DNA of 64,000 nucleotides from Astrothelium macrocarpum (lineage: Eukaryota; Ascomycota; Dothideomycetes; Trypetheliales; Trypetheliaceae), in contig JAGEMR010000096.1 of the NCBI GenBank assembly GCA_021030915.1, forward strand, positions 56,969-120,968, given 5' to 3'. How positions within the stretch are numbered: the stretch's first letter is position 1; every line of letters begins with the position of its first letter. Shown here piece after piece: positions 56,754 to 64,000 of this stretch. The notes below the pieces were generated by a model. The model was given only the letters and a program-made list of their open reading frames with translations. It made no database searches and was not told the origin of the DNA. The translations under genes and the position numbers were made by a program.

Positions 56754-57709
56754 AGGCAGGTTGGGGGCTTTCGATATGCATACTGGTTTCCTTTTCCACA
56801 AACATATGGCAATAAAATTAGCATTACGGGATCTGAGCACGTTTCCTTCTGTTTGCTCGTAGAGGTCATGTATAGGTAGCGGGGGGCTTTTTGATGATTA
56901 CGAATCGATTCCAAAGTAAAATACTTTAATGGATGCTTTTTAACAAGCTTGAAACATGTTACCTTTTCACATGTCTATTGAATTTGAGCGCCTATCGCGT
57001 AGAGGTGCACCAGGGGCTAAACAAGGAAAAATCACAGACCGTAAGAGAAATAAGTGATGGAACATCGGTTAGATAATGTCTCCAGGATCACTGAAAGGGT
57101 AAAGTTAAGATTGGTTGGTGTAAAAGCTAAGTAGCTACGTTAGGTACAAGATGGGATGGTATCTAGCTAGTGCCCTTCGTTCCTTCCTACATCGCAAGTA
57201 GCGCAAGGTAATGTTGGTAGGCGTTAGTCAGCGACTGAAACATTTCTTTTCCAATGGCTCGAAATGGTATTGCCGCAATAAAGCGACATGGATTCAGCCT
57301 GGATTCCTGCATGGATATCAATTGGTAGAAGCTCGACAGTTCCCGGTAAGCTGTGGGGAGAGGTGGCGCCACTCCAAACCCAAAATACTCCAGTCACATG
57401 AATGACTAAGGGTAGAAACGGATGGGTATGGGTGGTGATGTCGACTTGTTTTGTATTCCCACACCCATTGCTTCTCCGCACCTTTTCACTCTTCACTCTT
57501 CCTTTCTCGCTACGTACTATCCTCTTCTTTTTGCATTCTATCTTGTAATTCTTTCATTATACATGATTCCAGCAGAGATTGCATTCAGACTTCACCGCTC
57601 GTACCCGCGTTCGAAGTCATCCGTAAAATCAACACACGAGCTTTAGGCATCCAACACTAACCTGTTACTGCCGATCGACTGGAATTGATTACAACCCACG
57701 ACATATAGC
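56754..57709. other. Intergenic, INSIG-like gene promoter
   Basis: About 950 bp with a pyrimidine-rich tract on the plus strand at 57462-57560 (many CTT/TTC blocks), typical of strong fungal promoters. No gene supported. Confidence 0.5.
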
Positions 57710-59138
57710 ATGGAAGAAGATGCCTCTATTCTTCGTCCTCAACCTCGACGTCCCTTTGAAACGCAGTTAATTCCATCCCCACCTAGCCCGCCATCATCAA
57801 CACCAGCACTTCCGAACGCTGATCCGGATTCGCCCCTTGAAACACAAGATCTTGATCTTCGGGATGAATCTAAGCAATCCTCTTTTTCACGCTCTGTGTC
57901 TATACGAAATCTAACTGCGTCCACACTATTCGGCATCTACGAGCCCACTGTTAGTGATCCAAATCGAGATGAGCCTACTACGCCGTGGGAAACAGGAGCG
58001 CAAACTCCATGGAGCGCCGGAGCGCAGACCCCATGGGGCACCGGAGCGCAGACACCAGCAAGGAGCCAAGCTGTGGACGCTATGAGACGTGATCTAGCTT
58101 CTGTGTTGAGACCCTATGGGGAAGATACTGCTGAAAGTCAAAAGTTCGACAACAAAGCAACGAGAAGAGGACGAGGGGCTCGGCCTCAAACATTACGACG
58201 ACGAAGCTCGGCACAAATTCTCCGATCATCGGTCGTTCCGACTACGACGCGTCTTCTCGCTTTGTTTGCCTTTGGCGTCGCATACGGCCTTGTCGTTTCG
58301 AAACTTCACGAAAGTCGCCATGTGACTCCAGTTCAGGTCGAGGGGATCGACCGAGGACTAGGATATCTTACATTTTGGGGCATGGCGGGTGTCGGTCTCG
58401 GTAGCTTATTACCTTGGGTTGACTCAATGTGGGCAAGAAAAAGGGAGGCTGGTGAAGAAGAGATAGAAGGACGAAGAGCAATAGTACAAGATCCCATAGC
58501 AAATAGGGAAGGCAGAGAGCAAAAAAGGAGAAGGAGTCGGGCATCTGCTGCTCGGTCGGAAAATCGAAGCCCTGGAACTCTTGACACTGATTGGAGTCTT
58601 GTTGTCCGGAGCATTGGTGCTTTTATCGGGATTGCCTTCGCTATTGTAAGCCATCCACAACTCCCTCTATTATGGTGTAACTTCCAGGCTAATGACATAC
58701 TCATAGCGCAAGACACCTTGGCAATCTACACTACAATTATCCTTAACTCTCGCTCTTGTCAATCCTGTTTTATGGTACCTCTTAGATCGTTCAAAACCCG
58801 GCTTCGTAATTTCCACAATCGTTGGTCTCACTGGTACTGCTGTCCTTCTTGGTACCAGCCCAGAGATTGTTCCCTCACCCGCTCCGCACGCTTTTAATTC
58901 CTCTTCATTCTCGCCTCCATCTCGAATTTCTTCTAATCATACGGCGTACGTGCCTGCAGGGCAATCAGCTGCAAATAAGTCGGCGTTAGAAACAGACGCA
59001 ATGCTCATGGGCTTGGCATCGACTGAGAGCATCGGTGTTGCTGCATGGATTGCAAGCGTGCTGTTTTGCAGCAGCATTTGCTTTGGGAATATCGGACGAA
59101 AATTGGCGCTAAAGGGACCAATACCAGGAACCATCTAG
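57710..59138 (+). CDS. INSIG domain protein
   Basis: Exons 57710-58645 and 58707-59138 (61-nt intron) give 455 residues. The N-terminal 150 residues are disordered and contain three TPW-x-x-GAQ repeats. The membrane region starts at RLLALFAFGVAYGLVVSKLH and continues with LGYLTFWGMAGVGLGSLLPW. After the splice, KTPWQSTLQLSLTLALVNPVLWYLLDRSKPGF carries the INSIG signature. INSIG proteins sit in the ER membrane and regulate sterol synthesis by binding HMG-CoA reductase or SREBP partners; fungal members (Nsg1, Ins1) act on HMG-CoA reductase. Low-complexity inserts between helices are common in filamentous fungi. Confidence 0.88.
57980..58058 (+). repeat. Short tandem coding repeat TPWxxGAQ
   Basis: Three near-copies of about 27 bp encode TPWETGAQ, TPWSAGAQ and TPWGTGAQ in the disordered N-terminus of the INSIG-like protein. 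Confidence 0.8.
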
Positions 59139-59386
59139 GTTCACTGGTCACGACTTTCTCTCAACGTAGCATTTTCAAGGTGCTGGATTGAATATGGCAC
59201 GGCTTTAACATTAGTTCAACGCATTATGTTTACGCACACTACGTTCGTCTTGCTTATAATTCCGATTGCATCGACTAAACCATACTGGCTCTATGTCTAC
59301 TAATATATGAAAATATTTCATACAATATCCAACTTCCTCCGTGATATTTGGTTTCCAATGTCAATACCGTAGCTCTCCAGTCAGAT

Positions 59387-60607
59387 TCAAATAAATCCTT
59401 CAACATCCACGTCAGATGGCACATCAGATAACTCATCGCTGGATCCTGAACTTGAGAGCAAATCCAGATATGATCGTTTCAGACCTTCAACTTTGCCTTC
59501 AGTCGGTCTTGCGGTCTCTCCTATCCCAACTTGACGCTTTGACAGATCATCTCTCCATATCCTGAGCTCTTCTAGCCAATCAATGGATTCATGCTGTGCT
59601 CTCTGCATTAGATCCTCTCTGGCCCTTTCTCGATAGCCGGTATCTGGATCCCATATCCATCCTTCCTTCATCCACATCCAGCCCACAAATGGCCGAAGTT
59701 CCTTGTCTTTTGGAAGGACCCTCTTCCATTCTTCTTCAAAATCCACCTCTCCATTTGCCTTCTTCCCTTCTTGCTTCAACATTCCTTCCACCGCACCCTC
59801 CCCTTCCACCCCTTCCTTCCTCGGAATCCACTCCCTCATCCCCTTCCCCCTCAACGCATCCCGACAAAAAATCCTCCAACTATCCCACGCATACGCCCCA
59901 CACCCGGCCAAATGCCCAATCTCCAACGCAGCCCTCCTCTCATCCCTCCTCTCCACCCTCCCCCCGCCTTCCTCCTCCACAACAACCACATCCTCCTCAT
60001 CCCCCAACACCTCCCCCTTCGCCACCTCCGCTCCAGCCCCCTTAACCGGATAATCGCGATTCCTACCCCGCAAACTCCACCGCGTCCCCCTTCGCGGCTC
60101 CTCCGCGATCCACTGCGTCGCCAGCTTCGCCATGACGCGCGCCCGCCGCTTCAGCCCCAGCGGCTGCACCAGCGCCTCCAGCTCGTCGAAGCGCGCGGGG
60201 TCCGCGATGTGCGCGGGCGTCGGCAGCAGCGCTACGATCCGCCGGAATGCGGGCACGGCGGCCCGTCCGGATGTCTGGTTGAGCAGGATCACGGCGAGCA
60301 GCAGGTGGAAGGGGTTGCTTGCCAGCTCTTCTTGGATGAGGCCGAAGCGTGGGGCTGTGAGCGGTGGGAAGCGGGCCGTGGTGGTGCCGGCCGGGGGGCG
60401 CGGTTTTCGGGTGGTGGGGGCGGGGGAGGAGAAGTGTGGGGATTTGGAGGGGGTGTGGTGGGTGCGGGTTCGTTTGAGGGGAGACGGTGTGGTGGGGGGT
60501 TCGGGCCTAGGCGAGAAGTGTGGGGATGTGTGGGTGGTGGTGCGGCGGCGGCGTTTGGGCGGCGGTGAAGGAGTTGGAGGAGTAGCGGTCGTGGGTTGTG
60601 GACGCAT
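59387..60607 (-). CDS. HhH-GPD DNA glycosylase, MBD4-like
   Basis: Single exon, 406 residues from the ATG at 60607; the frame is open a little further to 60676. The first 85 residues are Pro/Thr/Arg-rich and disordered. The glycosylase fold begins at FGLIQEELASNPFHLLLAVILLNQTSG, continues with LEALVQPLGLKRRARVMAKLA, and the late segment HLAGCGAYAWDSWRIFC holds the helix-hairpin-helix glycine loop and catalytic Asp. A Glu/Arg-rich insertion splits the domain. MBD4-type enzymes remove T or U mispaired with G, the product of cytosine or 5-methylcytosine deamination. The N-terminal coding DNA has extreme strand asymmetry (C-rich on the sense strand). Confidence 0.82.
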   Translation of the reverse strand: MRPQPTTATPPTPSPPPKRRRRTTTHTSPHFSPRPEPPTTPSPLKRTRTHHTPSKSPHFSSPAPTTRKPRPPAGTTTARFPPLTAPRFGLIQEELASNPFHLLLAVILLNQTSGRAAVPAFRRIVALLPTPAHIADPARFDELEALVQPLGLKRRARVMAKLATQWIAEEPRRGTRWSLRGRNRDYPVKGAGAEVAKGEVLGDEEDVVVVEEEGGGRVERRDERRAALEIGHLAGCGAYAWDSWRIFCRDALRGKGMREWIPRKEGVEGEGAVEGMLKQEGKKANGEVDFEEEWKRVLPKDKELRPFVGWMWMKEGWIWDPDTGYRERAREDLMQRAQHESIDWLEELRIWRDDLSKRQVGIGETARPTEGKVEGLKRSYLDLLSSSGSSDELSDVPSDVDVEGFI

Positions 60608-61456
60608 GGTGGGAGATGGATTGCGTACAAAGAGGATGGGACTCCCCGTACACCGTGGTGTTCTGAGGACGAACAACCCTATTTCAGGGCAGCTGAAAAG
60701 TTCATCCGAATAGCCAGATTTTGCTGCTTGGGTGCTTCTGCCAATGTTTTGTTTCGTGGTTATTCTTCATTTTCGCTATAACTGGTCCAAGATAGTGTCA
60801 TAATATCTCTCTGCCTATAGGAGGACAGAGAGTGAATGCCGTCAGAAAAACTTTCGAAAGAGATGAAGGATTTGGAATAGTGGGACTTGATTCGAATAAG
60901 ATGATACGAGACTTCCAACGAAACAAAAAAGAGGGTTATGAATATGGTGTGTTCATAGCTACTGAAACGTCGCAAATTCTCTTATCTTTCAACTTCGATA
61001 AAAGCAGTGTCCTCAAGCATGAAACAAATCCGGTAACTGAATGATTGGATAATGGATGGACCTGAATTAGAGAGCCGTTGTTGCTAGTGCTGAAATATAA
61101 TGGAGTTGGCTCGGTTGGCTATAGCGCCATGTAAGGGGGAGCTTGGACGTACATACACAACGCCGATCGGCCGTGCTCAGCAAAGAGCAGTTCATCCTTT
61201 GCATCTGCTCTTTCAAAATTCAACATAAACATGTTTCACCCTCATTTTGGGTGCCTTCCTAATTCTTACGACCCTCATCTCAGTATTCGTCTCGATTGAT
61301 TCAATGAGTGAACTTCCAATGGACTAAGACGGCTGTCTACATAACATACATGAAATGATCCTCTGGCTCCCCCAATGAGGAAGCCAAGATCCATGTGGCT
61401 ATCAATCTCTACTAGTGATTGTCAACTTACTTCGAAACTCTTATCTCGTGACAAAC
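60608..61456. other. Intergenic stretch
   Basis: A 70-codon plus frame at 60832-61044 (FERDEGFGIVGLDSNKMIRD) is possible but unsupported. Nothing else recognised. Confidence 0.4.
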
Positions 61457-62260
61457 ATGCCGCGATGGGTTGATATTCACGCCGAAGTGCTTCGTCAAGA
61501 CATTGCTGAGCTTCAGAAGTTGTCCAAAGAAGCTCAAGAATCCCAGAGGAAGACTTATGAGGATCGGATACAAGTGCTTGAAGACCAACTTGCATCTACG
61601 CTGAAAGGCCCAAGCGATGGAAAGCCACAAGCTAGGCACAGTCAAAAAAGTAGAAAGAAATTGGAGTTGAACCAGTTAAAGCAAAATCCTAGCGGCAAGA
61701 TGCGCAGCCCGAGACATGACCAATTAAGTACCACCAAACCTACAAAAGAACAGTCATCAAATTTCAAGCAGAATCCGCGGCCAGGAACAGCTGATGGGAA
61801 TGATATCGACCTTAAAAGGCTGGAGGACTTCGCCATCTCCATTTTGACGCGTGACGATAAGCGTCTTGGAAAGGTTCTTCAGTTGGATACCATAGGCGTA
61901 GATTTACAGGCTACGGTAAAGAGAACGGAAGTACTTGGTGCTCGCATAGAGAATGCGGCAGAAGCTGGGAGCCGGAGGGAGGACCTCAAGATGCTGATGG
62001 AGGAAACGGACAAAATCATCGCTGCAGCCGAGCAGACGAAAAAAAGCCTCGACTTACACAAGAAATTGATGTGGGGCGTCATCACGGTGCCTTCATCAAA
62101 GGTCAGAGCGATTACAACAGAACTGCGAATTGCGAACATTGTAACGATGCCGGTTTTTTTAATATTGATGAGGTGCCACCTCTTCCAGGCGTCTCGTGTA
62201 ATCAAGAAAGTCATGTTGATTAGAAAGGGCTGCGAGGTTAAAATCAATAAAATGAGGTGA
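61457..62260 (+). CDS. Orphan coiled-coil protein at the edge of the A+T-rich block
   Basis: Open frame from ATG 61457 (MPRWVDIHAEVLRQDIAELQ) to TGA 62258-62260, 267 residues. Two helical heptad-rich regions (residues about 5-50 and 115-205) flank a Lys/Gln/Ser-rich linker. No signal peptide. A candidate intron 62102-62188 (GTCAGA to TTCCAG, 87 nt) stays in frame. If retained it adds a hydrophobic stretch (IVTMPVFLILM), if removed the protein is about 238 residues. No family is recognised. It is the last gene before RIP-type DNA. Confidence 0.55.
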   Translation: MPRWVDIHAEVLRQDIAELQKLSKEAQESQRKTYEDRIQVLEDQLASTLKGPSDGKPQARHSQKSRKKLELNQLKQNPSGKMRSPRHDQLSTTKPTKEQSSNFKQNPRPGTADGNDIDLKRLEDFAISILTRDDKRLGKVLQLDTIGVDLQATVKRTEVLGARIENAAEAGSRREDLKMLMEETDKIIAAAEQTKKSLDLHKKLMWGVITVPSSKVRAITTELRIANIVTMPVFLILMRCHLFQASRVIKKVMLIRKGCEVKINKMR

Positions 62261-62750
62261 ATGAGTCAATGACCCGTAATGGATAGAGAAGAATCATGGG
62301 ATCGTCTTCAGAGATTATCACTTTTTATTGGTCTACACTTGACTCGATGCCACACCTTTCATTTCACTAGACTAATTCTCGGACTTTGTGAAAGATTAAG
62401 ACAATGCTTCAGGCTTAGTACGATTGAAATTGAGTGTACGAAAATAGCATACGAGGTTTAAATTGGCAGATGTAGAATCTTGATATCTCTAGAACACTTT
62501 GTTAACCACACATTCTTGGAGCTTGACAAAATGAATTCACTTCGTTAACTTGACATTGTACACTCTCAAGTTCCTAAATTCGGGAAGGCTATTCTAATGT
62601 ATCCACCATTGCCTTTACAGACGTTGGGTCCTTGACATCTATATTGAATCTATCAATGCCTGAAGCTATCTTGACGGCGCTAACAGTAGAGGTTCGCATC
62701 ACCTCATGCACGGTCCCACCTCGTGCACACCTCACCACCAAATCTCAAAA
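62261..62750. other. Transition zone, no gene
   Basis: Ordinary composition up to a short G+C segment (cacggtcccacctcgtgcac, about 62709-62728) just before the abrupt A+T switch. Confidence 0.5.
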
Positions 62751-63241
62751 TTGAATAATTCAATCAATATAATATATTTTAATTTAAAAATTTAATGTTA
62801 AATAAAAAATAGAATTAAAAATATGATATTAAAATTTAAAATAAAAACATTAAATATTTGTTATAATATATTAAATTTAATATTAAATTTAATATTTTTA
62901 ATTATTTTAAATAATTTAATAAATAAATAATATAATAATAATAAAATATGATATTTTTATTTATTGATATATATTGAAATAAATTTTAATCAAAAAAAAT
63001 TATTAATATATAATATATATTAATATAATTATATCTAAAAATATTAATAATTTATTAAAAATTTTATTTTTATTATAATAAATTAAAAATAAAATAAAAA
63101 ATTATAAATTTTTTTTAAATTTTTAAATAAATTATATATAAATTTTAGTAATCTTATATATATTTTTAAATATTGATATTATTTATATAATATATTTATT
63201 ATAAATTTAAATTTTTTTGAAAAATATTAATTATTTATTAC

Positions 63242-63414
63242 TGTTATGACCACTGAGAGGGCCGTGTACACACCCGTGTACCCACCCAACCTCTGGCTCA
63301 TAAGGCTCACGCCATGAGCCAAGAGACCCAACCTCTGGCTCATAGGGTTCACGCCATGAGCCAAGGGATCTCGCCTCTGACTCATAAGATTCGTGTCATA
63401 AACCAAAGAATATT
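63242..63414 (+). mobile_element. LTR-like G+C remnant inside the A+T-rich block
   Basis: A G+C island begins with TGTTATGACC, the kind of TG-starting end seen in fungal LTR retrotransposons, and runs into three 42-bp tandem repeats. No matching CA end, target-site duplication or internal domain can be seen, so it is at best a partial, mutated LTR. Confidence 0.45.
63288..63413 (+). repeat. Three 42-bp tandem repeats, each able to form a hairpin
   Basis: Units start at 63288, 63330 and 63372. Each of the first two contains tggctcat and atgagcca, an 8-bp inverted pair around a 12-nt loop. Unit 2 differs slightly from unit 1. Unit 3 differs mainly by C-to-T and G-to-A changes (ggctca to gactca, atgagcc to ataaacc). 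Confidence 0.85.
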
Positions 63415-64000
63415 ACGAAATATATAAAAATATAATAAAATCTATTTTGATTTCGTTATATTCAAAATCATTTTTTAAATTAATTTTTGATAATATTTTT
63501 AATAGAATTTTGAATTATCAAATTATATTATTTTTTATTAATTCAATTTTTTATTAATTTATTTTAAAAATTATTTTGATTTTAAATAAATTTGATTTTA
63601 AAAATATTTAAAATTATAATATATTAAATATTTTCAAAATGAATTAATAAGAATAATTATAGAATAATGATGATTTATTTCAGATTAAAAAAAATCAATT
63701 TATATTATGATTTGATAAAAAAATTAAAAAATCTGACGATTTTTATAAAAATCGTTTTAAAATAAAAGATTAATTTAATATTATTTAATTATATTTTATA
63801 TTTGAAAATATTATAATGATTAATTAATCTTTTTTTATAATCATATTTATGAAAAAAAGAATATTTCATTAAATCCAATCATATTTTATTAATTATATAA
63901 TAAAAATAAAAGATTAAATAATTAATAATATATTCCAAAATTTTGATATATTTAAAAAAGAAATTATTAAAATATTCGGAATATTCAATTAATAAATAAT

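Larger units (their letters stand above)
62751..64000. repeat. Extremely A+T-rich, RIP-type isochore (continues past the window)
   Basis: From about 62751 the sequence is almost only A and T (long runs of TAATAT, AAATTT), apart from the island at 63242-63414. No coding frame survives. Such blocks are the usual product of repeat-induced point mutation acting on transposons, followed by erosion. The sharp left boundary fits an insertion edge. Confidence 0.85.

Noticed and set aside
59771..60713. Plus-strand frames of 265 and 193 codons, Pro/His- or Gly-rich
   Set aside because: They are antisense shadows of the glycosylase coding region, caused by C- and G-rich composition.
1..64000. tRNA, rRNA, CRISPR or telomere repeats
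   Set aside because: No cloverleaf with a GGTTCGAATCC-type loop, no regularly spaced repeat-spacer array and no TTAGGG arrays were found by eye.
1..64000. A secondary-metabolite gene cluster
   Set aside because: A transporter, a Zn2Cys6 factor and a P450 relic are present, but there is no synthase or other backbone gene and the genes are scattered among housekeeping genes.

Overview
The window is nuclear DNA of a filamentous ascomycete (Pezizomycotina). Many genes are split by short introns of about 45-90 nt with GTRNGY donors, YAG or AAG acceptors and CTRAC-type branch sites. The families are typical of such fungi: a DUF1996-WSC protein, an Anp1 mannosyltransferase, a Zn2Cys6 regulator, a PTR2 transporter, an INSIG-like protein, QCR8 and PEX4. 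The right end is an extremely A+T-rich block of the kind left by repeat-induced point mutation (RIP). Exon boundaries were read by eye from splice signals, reading phase and family resemblance; no alignment was run.

Left part, 1-15 kb (accessory character). It opens with the 3' part of an ankyrin-repeat gene cut by the window edge. A divergently transcribed pair of coiled-coil genes follows (3270-4785 minus, 5070-6901 plus). The minus-strand partner carries a Gly/Ala-rich hydrophobic segment between two long helical regions, a layout seen in helical pore-forming proteins. Next is a two-domain lipase gene (alpha/beta hydrolase plus patatin, 7679-9714) of the type found at the N-terminus of fungal NLR proteins, flanked by a 19-bp inverted repeat. 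A decayed P450 remnant, a secreted DUF1996-WSC protein and long stretches without clear genes complete this region. I infer that 1-9.7 kb may be a non-self-recognition or cell-death locus.

Middle and right part, 17-60.6 kb (mostly core genes, densely packed). In order: REX3 RNA exonuclease, a DUF676 lipase, an Anp1-family mannosyltransferase, a large fungal protein of unknown function, exosome subunit RRP46, a secreted Cys-rich protein, peroxisomal E2 PEX4, QCR8 and prohibitin-1 sharing a 233-bp promoter region, a GFA-like protein, a small heat-shock protein with heat-shock elements upstream, a fumarylacetoacetate-hydrolase family enzyme, a Zn2Cys6 factor, a PTR2 peptide transporter, eIF2-gamma, a Ser/Thr kinase, a 14-TM-type MFS transporter, a decayed gene, an amino-acid permease, an INSIG-like protein and an MBD4-like DNA glycosylase. 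Most are housekeeping genes and do not form one pathway.

Right edge, 60.6-64 kb. A coiled-coil orphan gene lies next to an abrupt switch at about 62.75 kb into A+T-rich DNA. Inside that DNA is a short G+C island with an LTR-like start and three 42-bp hairpin-forming tandem repeats showing graded C-to-T and G-to-A decay.
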